NCBI RefSeq assembly: GCF_014202645.1
Contig: NZ_JACHHG010000001.1
Span: 186,001 to 250,000, forward strand
Length of the DNA stretch: 64,000 nt
Reading direction: 5' to 3'
DNA from: Deinobacterium chartae
GTDB taxonomy: Bacteria; Deinococcota; Deinococci; Deinococcales; Deinococcaceae
Below are positions 37,000-45,880 of the stretch, piece by piece (the first letter of the stretch is position 1; each line of letters begins with the position of its first letter). The notes under the pieces are model-generated. The model did not search any database. It saw only the letters and a program-made list of their open reading frames with translations, and was not told where the DNA came from. Made by a program: the position numbers and the translations under genes.

Positions 37000-37266
37000 C
37001 TGGGAACAAGCACATTGTTCAACCACTAAACCAATCCTGCCGCGCCCCCGAGTCGGGGACGAGGGAGTGATGCTTTTTTCCGAACCGCATGGCGCATCCG
37101 GTCAAGCCCCAGCTCAGCAACCCGACCTTCTTTCCGGAGACCAGACCTGCCCGCTTTTGGGCCCACTTTCGTTCGCGCTTCGTGTCCGTGCAGGCTGCAA
37201 CGGCCGCTTCCTGCACCCGCCGTCTCCCCTTCCCCTCCCCGGCCGCCCCTCCTCGAGGAGATTCGC

Positions 37267-37716
37267 ATGCACCTCAAACCTGCACTTGGCAGCTTAATCC
37301 TGCTCGGTTTCGCCGCGTTGGCCCAGCAGAGCCCCCCTCCGGCCGCACCCACCCGCCCGGCGACTCCGGCCAGCAGCCCGGCCCCGGCGCGCAGCGGCAT
37401 TCCCTTCACCGCCGCCCAGGCCACCCGTGGGCAGGAAGTCTACACCGCCCACTGCGCCATGTGTCACGGCGCACAGTTGCAAGGTGGCGGCGCCCCACCG
37501 CTGGCCGGGGAGGCTTTTGACAAGCGCTGGAACGGCAAAACCGTTAACGACCTGCATTTCATCGCCAAGACCACCATGCCCCGCCGCAACCCGGACAGCC
37601 TGCCTGCCAAGGACTATCTGGCGGTCGTCAGCTACATCCTGCAGCAAAACGGCTATCGGGCGGGGGATGCCGCTCTGGAGCAGACCGCGCTCAAGAATTA
37701 CCGAATCGCGCCCTGA
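37267..37716 (+). CDS. Monohaem class I cytochrome c
   Basis: 149 residues. A signal peptide (MHLKPALGSLILLGFAALA) and a Pro/Ala-rich linker (about 20-44) precede a cytochrome c domain with the haem site CAMCH (about residue 63) and a probable axial methionine in KTTMPRRNP (about 104). The second haem ligand pattern and length fit a small soluble or linker-tethered electron carrier on the outside of the membrane. GAGGAG precedes the ATG. It stands alone, with no oxidase or dehydrogenase partner adjacent. Confidence 0.9.
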   Translation: MHLKPALGSLILLGFAALAQQSPPPAAPTRPATPASSPAPARSGIPFTAAQATRGQEVYTAHCAMCHGAQLQGGGAPPLAGEAFDKRWNGKTVNDLHFIAKTTMPRRNPDSLPAKDYLAVVSYILQQNGYRAGDAALEQTALKNYRIAP

Positions 37717-37802
37717 GCACGCCCCCAACAAGGACAGCTCGGGCCGCGAGTACAGCGAAACGGTGAACTTAGGCCAGTACCGCTAGCGCCGCGCGGCACA
37801 AC

Positions 37803-37827
37803 AACAGGCCCCGGTCGGGGCCTGTTT
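37803..37827. terminator. Bidirectional terminator between cytochrome c gene and mmsA
   Basis: A 10-bp stem (37803-37812 with 37817-37826) with a GGTC loop, ending in TT on the plus strand and followed by TTG on the minus strand. Serves the two convergent transcripts. Confidence 0.7.
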
Positions 37828-37849
37828 GCCGTTACCCCCAGAGGGTTTT

Positions 37850-39376
37850 TCAGCCGCGCATCTGCGGAAAACCCAGGTCCACCCTCGAGGTGGCGGGGTC
37901 AGGCCATTTGCTGGTAACAACCTTGGTGCGGGTGAAAAAGCGGATGCCGTCCGGGCCGTACATGTGCGTATCTCCGAACAGGCTGGCCTTCCAGCCGCCG
38001 AAGCTGTAGTACGCGACCGGCACCGGGATGGGCACGTTGATGCCGACCATGCCGACCGTCACATCGAACTGGAAGCGGCGGGCCGCTCCGCCGTCGCGCG
38101 TAAAGATGGCCGTACCGTTGCCGTACAGGTTACCGTTGACCAGGGCGAGCGCCTCGTCGTAGGTCGCGGCGCGCACCACGCACAGCACCGGCCCGAAAAT
38201 CTCCTCGCGGTAGCAGTCCATGTCGGGCGTGACGTGGTCGAGCAGCGTGGCACCCAGGAAGAAACCCTGCTCCTGGGGAAGATTGTGGCGTCCGTCCACG
38301 ACCACGCTGGCCCCCTGCTGCTGGGCGGCGGCGATGTGCGCGGCGACCCGGTCGCGGTGCTCGGCGGTGATCAGCGGTCCCATCTCGCTTTCGGGGTCGG
38401 TGCCGGGGCCGACCCGCAGCCGGGGCAGGCGCTCGGCGATGGCCGCAACCAGCGAATCCGCACTCGCCCCGACCGCCACCACCACCGAGATGGCCATGCA
38501 GCGCTCCCCGGCCGAGCCGTACGCGGCCGACACGGCGGCGTCGGCGGCGAGGCCGATGTCCGCGTCGGGCAGCACCACCATGTGGTTCTTGGCGCCGCCC
38601 AATGCCTGCACCCGCTTGCCGTGCGCGGTGCCGCGCTCGTACACGTAGCGGGCGATGGGCGTGGAGCCCACGAACGACAGCGCCGCGACCTCGGGGTGGT
38701 CGATCAGCGCGTCCACCGCCACCCGGTCGCCCTGCACCACGTTAAAGACCCCGTCGGGCAGACCGGCGCGCTGCAGCAGTTCGGCCATCAGCAAACTGGC
38801 ACTCGGGTCCTTCTCGCTGGGTTTGAGCACCACCGCGTTGCCGCAGGCGATCGCGTTGGCAAACATCCACATCGGCACCATCGCCGGAAAGTTAAACGGG
38901 GTGATGCAGCCCACCACGCCCAGCGGCTGCTGGACGCTGTACACGTCGATGCCGCTTGCAGCCTGCTCCGAGTACCCGCCCTTGAGCAGGTGCGGAATGC
39001 CGCAGGCGAACTCGACGTTCTCGAGGCCGCGCGCGATCTCGCCCAGGGCGTCGGCGTGCACCTTGCCGTGCTCGAGGGTCAGCAGGCGCGCGAGGTCGTC
39101 GCGGTGCTGCACGATCAGCTCGCGGAAACGGAACAGGATGTCCGAGCGCTTGGAGAGCGCTGTAGCACGCCACGTCCGCTGCGCCTCGGCGGCGATGCGC
39201 ACCGCCAGGTCCACCTCCTCGGGGGCGGCGAAATCTACCCGGGCCTGCACCTCGCCGGTGGCCGGGTTAAAGACGTTGCCGGCGCGGCCGGAGGTTCCGG
39301 CCACGTGCTGGCCGTTCAGCCAGTGGTTGATGCGCCTCACGTCCTGCGCGGACGGTTCGGGAACGGTCTGGGTCAT
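37850..39376 (-). CDS. mmsA: CoA-acylating (methyl)malonate-semialdehyde dehydrogenase
   Basis: 508 residues. Aldehyde-dehydrogenase superfamily with TPFNFPAMVPMWMFANAIACGN, the NAD-binding FVGSTPIARYVY and the catalytic cysteine in GSAGERCMA (Cys293). These features, and the absence of the usual general-base glutamate, are characteristic of MmsA, which turns malonate semialdehyde and methylmalonate semialdehyde into acetyl-CoA and propionyl-CoA. It is the last step for beta-alanine and beta-aminoisobutyrate, the products made by the genes upstream. GGAGG precedes the ATG. Last gene of the pyrimidine-degradation set. Confidence 0.95.
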   Translation of the reverse strand: MTQTVPEPSAQDVRRINHWLNGQHVAGTSGRAGNVFNPATGEVQARVDFAAPEEVDLAVRIAAEAQRTWRATALSKRSDILFRFRELIVQHRDDLARLLTLEHGKVHADALGEIARGLENVEFACGIPHLLKGGYSEQAASGIDVYSVQQPLGVVGCITPFNFPAMVPMWMFANAIACGNAVVLKPSEKDPSASLLMAELLQRAGLPDGVFNVVQGDRVAVDALIDHPEVAALSFVGSTPIARYVYERGTAHGKRVQALGGAKNHMVVLPDADIGLAADAAVSAAYGSAGERCMAISVVVAVGASADSLVAAIAERLPRLRVGPGTDPESEMGPLITAEHRDRVAAHIAAAQQQGASVVVDGRHNLPQEQGFFLGATLLDHVTPDMDCYREEIFGPVLCVVRAATYDEALALVNGNLYGNGTAIFTRDGGAARRFQFDVTVGMVGINVPIPVPVAYYSFGGWKASLFGDTHMYGPDGIRFFTRTKVVTSKWPDPATSRVDLGFPQMRG

Positions 39377-39401
39377 GCGCTATCCTCCGTGCGATCGCGG
39401 A

Positions 39402-40739
39402 TTACAGGGTGGCGGCGGTCTGCGGCAGCAGGGCCTGATCCACCCGTGCGAGTGCCTCTTCGATCACGTTCAGACCGTGGTCCAGCTCCTCGCGGGTGAT
39501 CACCAGCGGCGGGCAGACCCACAGCATGTTGAACCGGCTGAAGGCGTACAGGTGGCGCGACTTGAGGTGTCCGGCCAGCAGGCCCATCTCGGGAGAGCTG
39601 CCGTTGAACGGGGCCAGCGGCTCCTTGCTGGCCTTGTCGCGCACGAGCTCGAGGACGCTGAACAAGCCCTTGCAGCGCACGTCGCCCACGCAGGCGTAGC
39701 GCGCGCGCATCGCCTCGAGGCGGGCCGCGAGGTGCTCGCCGAGCTCGAGGACGTGCGCGAAGACGTTTTCCTGTTCGTACACCGCCAGATTGGCGACGGC
39801 GGCCGCGCAGCTGACCGGGTGGCCCGAGTAGGTCAGGCCGCCGAAAAGCATGTGGCTCTCGAAGAACTGCGCGATGTCCTCGGACACGATCACGGCTCCC
39901 AGCGGCATGTAGCCGCTGGTGAGGCCCTTGGCGCAGGTGACGATGTCGGGCTTGATGCCGTAATGCTGGGTGGCCAGCCACGTTCCGGTGCGCCCGAAGC
40001 CGCTCATCACCTCGTCGTCGATCAGCAAGATGCCGTACTTGTCGCACAGCGCGCGCAGGCGCGGGTAGTAGTCGTCGGGCGGGACCAGCAGGCCGTTGCT
40101 GCCGGTGATGCCTTCGACCATGATCGCGGCGATCGAGTGCGGCCCTTCCATCTGGATCACCTCCTCGATGTGGGTCACGCACTCGCGCCCGCAGCTGTCC
40201 GGGGTCTTGCCGAAAGGGCAGCGGTAGCAGTAGGGGTCAAAGACCCGCACGATGCCGGGAATACCGGGCTCGACCGGCCAGCGGCGCGGGTCGCCCGAGG
40301 CGGTCATGGCTCCCATGGTGGCCCCGTGGTACGAGCGGTAACGGGTGATGATCTTGTCGCGCCCGGTGTAGAGCCGGGCGATCTTCATGGCGTTCTCGTT
40401 GGCCTCGGCACCTCCCAGGGTAAAGAAGGACTTGGCGAGCCCGGTCACCTCGGCGAGCTTGCGGCCCAGCTGACCGCGCGGTTCGGTCGCGAAGCTCGGG
40501 CCCGCAAAACACAGCTGGTCCACCTGCCGCTTGATCGCCTCGAGGACCTGCGGGTGCTGGTGCCCGATGTTGAGGTTGATCAGTTGCGCGCTGAAATCCA
40601 GCCAGGTGTTGCCGTCGCCGTCAAAAAAGTGGCTGCCCCGACCCCCGGTCATGTGAATCGGCTGCAACTGGTTTTGTACCGACCACGAGAACAGGGTGTA
40701 GTCGCGGTTTTCCTGAACGACCCTGCTGCTGTCCGACAT
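39402..40739 (-). CDS. Class III aminotransferase (probable beta-alanine/beta-aminoisobutyrate transaminase)
   Basis: 445 residues, fold-type-I PLP enzyme. LGGAEANENAMKIAR and YRSYHGATMGAM form the cofactor phosphate site, LLIDDEVMSGFGRTG carries the PLP aspartate and TCAKGLTSGYMPLGAV the Schiff-base lysine (Lys271). Family members use omega-amino acids such as beta-alanine, taurine and 4-aminobutyrate. Lying between the carbamoyl-amidase and mmsA, it most likely removes the amino group of beta-alanine or beta-aminoisobutyrate, giving the semialdehyde that MmsA uses. AGGAGG precedes the ATG. Confidence 0.92.
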   Translation of the reverse strand: MSDSSRVVQENRDYTLFSWSVQNQLQPIHMTGGRGSHFFDGDGNTWLDFSAQLINLNIGHQHPQVLEAIKRQVDQLCFAGPSFATEPRGQLGRKLAEVTGLAKSFFTLGGAEANENAMKIARLYTGRDKIITRYRSYHGATMGAMTASGDPRRWPVEPGIPGIVRVFDPYCYRCPFGKTPDSCGRECVTHIEEVIQMEGPHSIAAIMVEGITGSNGLLVPPDDYYPRLRALCDKYGILLIDDEVMSGFGRTGTWLATQHYGIKPDIVTCAKGLTSGYMPLGAVIVSEDIAQFFESHMLFGGLTYSGHPVSCAAAVANLAVYEQENVFAHVLELGEHLAARLEAMRARYACVGDVRCKGLFSVLELVRDKASKEPLAPFNGSSPEMGLLAGHLKSRHLYAFSRFNMLWVCPPLVITREELDHGLNVIEEALARVDQALLPQTAATL

Positions 40740-40814
40740 ACCTGCCCTCCTGACGAGAAAACGGCGGCTTTTCCCGGCGGTTGCGGGAACGGTGGCGATG
40801 TTCGAGATTCGTCC

Positions 40815-41591
40815 TCATGGTAGGTCGCGCCCGAAGGCGGGCACAAGAGACACAGTGTCCAACCCCAGCGGCTCGGTCCCGCCCTCACGGGCCAGCTCGA
40901 GCGCGAGCAGCAGCCCCAGGCGGCGGCGCGAATCGTTGAGGTCACCGAGCATGCCACGCAACTGCTCGAGGCGGTAGTACACGGTCTGACGGCGCACGCC
41001 CAGCAGCCTCGAGGCCTCGGCCATGTTGAACTGCGTGTGCAGCAGCGCTCCCAGGGTGCCCAGCAGCGTGGCGCGGGTACGGGCGGGCAGGCTCAGCAGC
41101 GGGCCGAGCTGCGCCTGCAAGAAGGCGTGGCTGCGTCCGGTCTCGGCCAGCGCGTCGAGGACCGGACCCAGCCCGGCGGCCCCATGGGGGCGCGTGTGCG
41201 GCTGCAAGATCCGGGCGTGCGCGGCCCGGGTGAGGTCGGCAAAGCGCACCTCGTGCCGGAAGACCAGCACGGGCAGGCCGCACATGCGGGCGCTGCGCAG
41301 CACCTCGGGCGGCACCTCGCGCAGGCCCTGCACCAGTTCCAGCACCAGACCGGCCGCGCCCGCCTCGGCCAGCGAGCGCGCGTAATCGGCGTGAGCGGCG
41401 GGTGCGGCGCGGCTCAGCTCGAGGCCGGTGGTGAGCAGCAGTTCGCCGCCGGACAAAAAACGGTGCGCGTCCAGCACCTCGCAGACGTGCACCCAGGTGA
41501 CCGGAACCTCGAAACCGTCGCCGGGCGCGCAGCGCACCTCGACCCCGGCGAAAGCGGGCAGGGCCAGGATCTCGCGCAGGGTCGGCAACAC
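40815..41591 (-). CDS. PucR-family regulator
   Basis: 258 residues from a GTG at 41591 that lies one base after the amidase stop; a longer frame upstream is non-coding in character. The N-terminal PucR sensor domain is recognisable (VPVTWVHVCEVLDAHRFL, GGELLLTTGLEL), and the C-terminal PucR helix-turn-helix is complete (FNMAEASRLLGVRRQTVYYRL). The protein is shorter than typical PucR regulators (about 500 residues), lacking most of the central domain. PucR proteins control purine or pyrimidine catabolism, so it is the likely pathway regulator, encoded inside the set it controls. Confidence 0.88.
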   Translation of the reverse strand: MLPTLREILALPAFAGVEVRCAPGDGFEVPVTWVHVCEVLDAHRFLSGGELLLTTGLELSRAAPAAHADYARSLAEAGAAGLVLELVQGLREVPPEVLRSARMCGLPVLVFRHEVRFADLTRAAHARILQPHTRPHGAAGLGPVLDALAETGRSHAFLQAQLGPLLSLPARTRATLLGTLGALLHTQFNMAEASRLLGVRRQTVYYRLEQLRGMLGDLNDSRRRLGLLLALELAREGGTEPLGLDTVSLVPAFGRDLP

Positions 41592-41592
41592 G

Positions 41593-42858
41593 CTAGCCCT
41601 CCCGAGTGAGCCAGCGCATGGTCTTGTCCGCCAAGCGGTCGAGTGCTCGCACGCTGGCCTCGAGGTGCACCTCGAGGGTGTCCTCGATGCGGTTGTGCGA
41701 GATGCCGTACAGGCTCTGCACAAACATCATCACGGTGGGAACCCCGGCCCGCGCCACCTCGGCGGCGTCGTGCAGCGGCCCCGAGGGCAAGCGGTGCGCG
41801 GTGCCGCTGGCCTCCAGAATGGCCGCCTCGCAGGCATCGATCAGGTCCGGGTGAAACGGGATCGGCTCGATGCTCCACAGGTAGCCGAACTCCACCTCGA
41901 CGTTACCCTCCTGGGCAAAGCGCCGCGCGGCCTCCTGCGCCTCGTGCCACATCGCCGCCAGACGATCCGCGTCGAGGTGGCGCTGGTCCAGGGTAATGCT
42001 GCACTCCTCGACCACCGACGTCACGATGCCCGGGCGGGTCACGCAGCTTCCGATGGTGCAGACCCCGCCGTGACGCGCGGCGATGCTGTAGATCTCCTGC
42101 GCCATCCGCGCCGCGGCCAGCAGGGCGTCACGGCGGCGGTGCATCGGCGTGGAACCCGAGTGTGCGGCCTGCCCCCTGAAGGTGAGGGTGTGGCGCTCCA
42201 CGCCCACCGTGCCCAGCACCGCGCCAAGCGGCAGACCCAGTTCCTCGAGGACCGGCCCCTGCTCGATGTGCAGTTCCAGGTACGCCCCGGCCGTGCGCAG
42301 TTCCTCGCGGGCCTGCGGGGCGCGCTCGAGGTCCACACCTACCCGCGCGAGCGCTTCGGGCAGGGTGATGCCGTCCTTGTCGCGCAGGTGACGCAGCTCC
42401 TCGAGCTTCAGGTGGCCGCTCGCCGCGCTCGAGCCGAACAGGCTGCGCCCGAAACGCGCGCCCTCCTCGTCGGCCCAGTCCACCAGCCGCACCGTGACCG
42501 GCGGCTTGCCCTGTGCAGCGATGCGGCGCAGCACCTCGAGGCCTGCCAGAACGTTGAGGCAACCGTCGAGCCAGCCGCCGTTGGGCACCGAGTCCAGGTG
42601 CCCGCCGATGATCAAGGCGGTGTCGCGTTCGCCCTCGAGCGTGGCCCACAGATTTCCGGCCGGGTCGGTGCGCACCCGGACCGGAAGCTCGGCCAGCTTG
42701 TCCTTGAGAAAGTCGCGCGCCGTCAGCCAGGTGTCGGTAAAGGCCACGCGCTGTGCGCCCTGCGCGTTTCCGGTGAGGGCACGCAGTTCCTTGAGTTCGC
42801 TGACGGTGCGGGCGGGGTTGATCTCCCCAGCGCGCGGGTTGAGGGTGGTACCGGACAT
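41593..42858 (-). CDS. M20-family carbamoyl-amidase (beta-ureidopropionase type)
   Basis: 421 residues. Zn-dependent M20 family, hydantoinase/carbamoylase branch: GGHLDSVPNGGWLDG and DEEGARFG supply zinc ligands and the general base, HIEQGPVLE the bridging region, RGQAAHSGSTPM the dimerisation-domain substrate residues and GISHNRIED the last ligand. Such enzymes hydrolyse N-carbamoyl amino acids. Next to a dihydropyrimidinase the expected substrate is N-carbamoyl-beta-alanine or its methyl homologue, releasing ammonia and carbon dioxide. The ATG at 42858 has GGAGG five bases upstream. Confidence 0.92.
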   Translation of the reverse strand: MSGTTLNPRAGEINPARTVSELKELRALTGNAQGAQRVAFTDTWLTARDFLKDKLAELPVRVRTDPAGNLWATLEGERDTALIIGGHLDSVPNGGWLDGCLNVLAGLEVLRRIAAQGKPPVTVRLVDWADEEGARFGRSLFGSSAASGHLKLEELRHLRDKDGITLPEALARVGVDLERAPQAREELRTAGAYLELHIEQGPVLEELGLPLGAVLGTVGVERHTLTFRGQAAHSGSTPMHRRRDALLAAARMAQEIYSIAARHGGVCTIGSCVTRPGIVTSVVEECSITLDQRHLDADRLAAMWHEAQEAARRFAQEGNVEVEFGYLWSIEPIPFHPDLIDACEAAILEASGTAHRLPSGPLHDAAEVARAGVPTVMMFVQSLYGISHNRIEDTLEVHLEASVRALDRLADKTMRWLTREG

Positions 42859-42877
42859 GTGCGCCTCCTGCGGGGGT

Positions 42878-42912
42878 GCGGGCGGGGCCTGCACACGGGC
42901 GGCCCCGCCCGC
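42878..42912 (-). repeat. Hairpin after the pyrimidine binding-protein gene
   Basis: A perfect 12-bp stem (42878-42889 with 42901-42912) with an 11-base loop, eight bases after the binding-protein stop and before the amidase gene. No T-tract. Confidence 0.7.
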
Positions 42913-42919
42913 GCGAAGC

Positions 42920-43975
42920 TCAATGGGCCTTCTTGCCGGTGGCGGCCTCCCAGACGCGGTAGTCCACCGCACCGGCCGCCGGGGCCTGCTTTAAGATGCC
43001 CAGGTCGCGCAGCAGCTTGACCGAACCCTGGTACGCCGCCGGCTCGAGGTAGCCCGCACGGCCCTTGAGGGTCGCTCCGGCCTGGTACAGCTTGGCGACC
43101 TCGCGCATCTGCCAGGTCTGATGCGCGCGCGCGTCGGCGCGCGTTCCGCTGCCCTTGCAGGTGTTGCCGCACAGCGGCAGCACGATGTTCACCGCCTCTT
43201 TCTGGTTCTTGACCGCGTAATCCCAGCCCCTGAGCGAGGCGCGCACCAGCCGCGCGGCAACCTCGCGTCCGCTGAGGCCGCTGCCCCGGAAATTCTTTTC
43301 GTTCAGCACCCGCGCGCTCGTGAACATCAGGTCCTCGAGCAGGTTCACGCCGTAATCGCTGACCTTGATGATGTTGATCTTGTCCAGGCCGTATCCCAGG
43401 CCCACGATCTGGTCGACCTCGTTGTAGGTCATGGCACTCACCACGTCCACCTTGTCCGGAAACACGATGGCCGGGTCAAAAGGATAGGTGACCGCCTGCA
43501 CGTCCGGGCGGGCGACACTCGCGTCCAGGCTGGTGGTCATGCCGTACTTTTTCAGCAGCGCCACCGCCGGGTACTCGTTGCCCGAGGGCCATACCCCCAC
43601 CCGTTTGCCCTTGAGGTCCTTGGGCGCTTTGATGTTGCTGCTCTTGAGGGCGACCAGGGTATAACCGCTCTGCTGAAAGATCTGGGCGATGTGCACCACC
43701 GGCAGGCCCTGCTGGCGCGCGGTCAGCAAGTCGGTGATCCAGGTGGTCCCGAAGTCGGCTGCGCCGGTCGCCACGGTCTGGATCGGGCTCTGGTCACCGA
43801 TTGGCAGCAGTTGCACATCCAGCCCCTCGGCCTTGTAGTACCCCTTGGCCTGCGCCACGAAGAACCCGGCGAACTGGGCCTGCGGGAACCACTTGAGCTG
43901 CAGCTTGACCGGAACGAGGTTCTGGGCGCTGGCAGCGCCGGAAAGAAGCAGCGTGACAAGGACCAGCTTTTTCAT
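42920..43975 (-). CDS. NMT1/THI5-like ABC solute-binding protein
   Basis: 351 residues with signal peptide (MKKLVLVTLLLSGAASA). KLQLKWFPQAQFAGFFVAQAKGYYKAEGLDVQLLP is the standard opening of this family, which includes binders of thiamin-pyrimidine precursors, riboflavin and pyrimidines. The surrounding pyrimidine-degradation genes argue for uracil, thymine or a dihydropyrimidine as ligand. AGGAGG precedes the ATG. A hairpin follows its stop. Confidence 0.93.
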   Translation of the reverse strand: MKKLVLVTLLLSGAASAQNLVPVKLQLKWFPQAQFAGFFVAQAKGYYKAEGLDVQLLPIGDQSPIQTVATGAADFGTTWITDLLTARQQGLPVVHIAQIFQQSGYTLVALKSSNIKAPKDLKGKRVGVWPSGNEYPAVALLKKYGMTTSLDASVARPDVQAVTYPFDPAIVFPDKVDVVSAMTYNEVDQIVGLGYGLDKINIIKVSDYGVNLLEDLMFTSARVLNEKNFRGSGLSGREVAARLVRASLRGWDYAVKNQKEAVNIVLPLCGNTCKGSGTRADARAHQTWQMREVAKLYQAGATLKGRAGYLEPAAYQGSVKLLRDLGILKQAPAAGAVDYRVWEAATGKKAH

Positions 43976-44044
43976 ACGGGCCTCCTGAATGCCGTGGTGC
44001 TCTCTGGGTTAAAGCCGCAGACCGACACGGTTCGTCTCCCGGAC

Positions 44045-45004
44045 TCAGCGCTCGCTGACGTGCCAGCCGCTCAGGCGCCGCTCGAGGAAACCGACCAGGT
44101 TAAAAAACAGAATCCCGACGACCGAGGCGAGCACGATGGCCGCCCACACCAGCGGAAAGTTGAAGCGGCCCGCCTCGATCTGGATACGAAAACCCAGACC
44201 CTGGCCGGTGGTACCAAAAAACTCGGCCACGATGGCGCTGATCAGCGCCAGGGTGGTAGAGATCTTGAGCGCGTTGAAGAAGAACGGCAGCGCTCCCGGC
44301 ACGCGCACCCGCGCGAAAACCTGCGCGGGAGTGGCCGCATACGAGGCCATCAGCTCGAGGTGCAGCGGGTGCGCACTCTGCAGACCGCGCACGACGTTGA
44401 CCACCACCGGGAACAGCACGGTGATGGCGACCAGCACCGCCTTGGAGGTCCACTCGAGGCCGATGGCCTTGACCAGCACCGGGGCCAGCGCCACGATCGG
44501 GATGCACGAGAAGATCGAGGCGTACGGCAGCAGCCCGCGCTCGATGAAGGGAAAGCGCACCGCCCACAACGCCAGCAGCACCCCCAGCAGCACCCCGCCG
44601 ACAAAGCCCAGCAGCGCCTCGAGCAAGAAGGTGACGGCAAGGTCTTGCAGCAGCACCGCGCGCGCCTCCCACAGCGTGGCCAGCACCCGGCTGGGGGTGG
44701 GAATCAGGCCCGGCGGCACCTGATAGGCCCGCAGCAGCGCTTCGGCGCTGAGCAAGGCCAGCAGCAGCGCCAGGGCAGCGGGCAGAAAGCTGCGGGTGCG
44801 GGCCGCGATCTGCAGCACGCCCCAGCTGCCCAGCCCGAACAGTCCCAGCGTGAGCGCGGCGGCCGCGCTGCGCGCGGTCCCCTCGAGGGGCAGCGTCGCC
44901 CAAGCGCTCACGCCCAACAGCCCGGCCAGTCCGGCAACCGTCAGCAACGCTGCGCGGCCGGGCCGCCAGCGCAGGGCGGGAAGGTTTACCGTGCGGCTCG
45001 CCAC
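44045..45004 (-). CDS. ABC transporter permease (NMT1 system, second)
   Basis: 319 residues from a GTG at 45004 (preceded by GAGGTGGGTG) that overlaps the previous permease by 19 bases; other starts are possible. Six to eight hydrophobic segments, with the SsuC/TauC-type permease core (IFSCIPIVALAPVLVKAIGL, VFARVRVPGALPFFFNALKI, VAEFFGTTGQGLGF). The N-terminal 90 residues add extra hydrophobic stretches beyond the core. Forms a heterodimer with its neighbour. Confidence 0.9.
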   Translation of the reverse strand: MASRTVNLPALRWRPGRAALLTVAGLAGLLGVSAWATLPLEGTARSAAAALTLGLFGLGSWGVLQIAARTRSFLPAALALLLALLSAEALLRAYQVPPGLIPTPSRVLATLWEARAVLLQDLAVTFLLEALLGFVGGVLLGVLLALWAVRFPFIERGLLPYASIFSCIPIVALAPVLVKAIGLEWTSKAVLVAITVLFPVVVNVVRGLQSAHPLHLELMASYAATPAQVFARVRVPGALPFFFNALKISTTLALISAIVAEFFGTTGQGLGFRIQIEAGRFNFPLVWAAIVLASVVGILFFNLVGFLERRLSGWHVSER

Positions 45005-45849
45005 GGTGTCACCCACCTCTCGAGCAGGCCGATTAAGCCGACCAACGCCGTTCCCAGCAGGGCCCCGTAGATCATGATGACCCACAGCGCCACCGTGTCC
45101 GACGCACGCGAGTTCTCGGCGAGCATCTTGCCCAGACCGCTGAAGCTGATGGTGCTGATCTCCGCCACGATGCTGCCGACCAGCGCGGCGGTGGACGCCA
45201 CCTTGAGCGCGGTGAACAGGTAGGGCAGCGAGGCCGGAAGGCGCAGCAGCGCGAACTCCTGGGTCCGGGTGGCCCGGTAGGTCCGCAGCAGGTCGAGCTG
45301 CAGCGGGTCGGGGCTGCGCAAGCCCTTGGACATCCCCACCGTGATCGGAAAAAAGGCGATGTACGCGGCGATCAGGGCCTTGGGCAACCAGCCTTGCACG
45401 CCGTACTGCCCGAGCAGCACCGCCAGCATGGGTGCGATCGCCACGATCGGTACGGTCTGCGAGGCCACCAGCCACGGCAGCGTGGCGCGCTCGAAGGAGC
45501 GGCTGAGCACCAGCAGGACCGCCATCAGCAGGCCTACCGCGCTGGCCAGCAGCAGGCCCACCGCGGTCTCGAGCAGGGTCACGGCCGCGTTGTACGGAGC
45601 CGAGGCGGGCCCGGTAGGGGGCAGGCTCAAGTTGCCAAAGCCCTGCGCCAGCTGACCCGGTGCGGGCAGCACCGGATTGCGCAGCGAAAAAGCGCAGCTG
45701 ACCGGCGTGGCGCAGCCCAGCTCCGCGCCGTTGGCGAGCGCGCGGGCAGCAGGGCCCGAGTTGGCCCAGATCATCAGCGGCCAGTACAGCACGAACGCCA
45801 CGGCGGCCACCAGCAGCATCGGAATCACGGTGCGGCGCAGCGCGCTCAT
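44986..45849 (-). CDS. ABC transporter permease (NMT1 system, first)
   Basis: 287 residues. The ATG at 45849 follows GGAGG; a longer frame upstream lacks this. Contains the same permease core (ASQTVPIVAIAPMLAVLLG, LPASLPYLFTALKVASTAAL, VAEISTISFSGLGKML) as the downstream permease and an extra periplasmic loop with two cysteines (ELGCATPVSCAFS, about residues 44-56), which may form a disulfide. Heterodimeric permeases of this type are seen in pyrimidine and thiamin-precursor importers. Confidence 0.9.
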   Translation of the reverse strand: MSALRRTVIPMLLVAAVAFVLYWPLMIWANSGPAARALANGAELGCATPVSCAFSLRNPVLPAPGQLAQGFGNLSLPPTGPASAPYNAAVTLLETAVGLLLASAVGLLMAVLLVLSRSFERATLPWLVASQTVPIVAIAPMLAVLLGQYGVQGWLPKALIAAYIAFFPITVGMSKGLRSPDPLQLDLLRTYRATRTQEFALLRLPASLPYLFTALKVASTAALVGSIVAEISTISFSGLGKMLAENSRASDTVALWVIMIYGALLGTALVGLIGLLERWVTPWRAAR

Positions 45850-45880
45850 GGCGAGCCTCCGGTTCGGCAGGGCAGCGGCA

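Larger units (their letters stand above)
36690..37266. other. 577-base intergenic region with low-GC island
   Basis: No convincing gene. It holds the glnS terminator, a 16-bp hairpin, then a strikingly AT-rich stretch (about 36840-37030; the line 36901-36960 is about 32% GC against roughly two thirds elsewhere) with a promoter at 36972-36999, and finally a GC-rich segment with a short hairpin around CCCCGAGTCGGGG that would form the long leader of the cytochrome c gene. Short frames at 37067-37297 and 37089-37520 have no coding character. Confidence 0.7.

Noticed and set aside
37067-37520. Short open frames in the cytochrome c leader
   Set aside because: No usable ribosome-binding site with coding-type composition; they overlap the signal-peptide region of the cytochrome in other frames.
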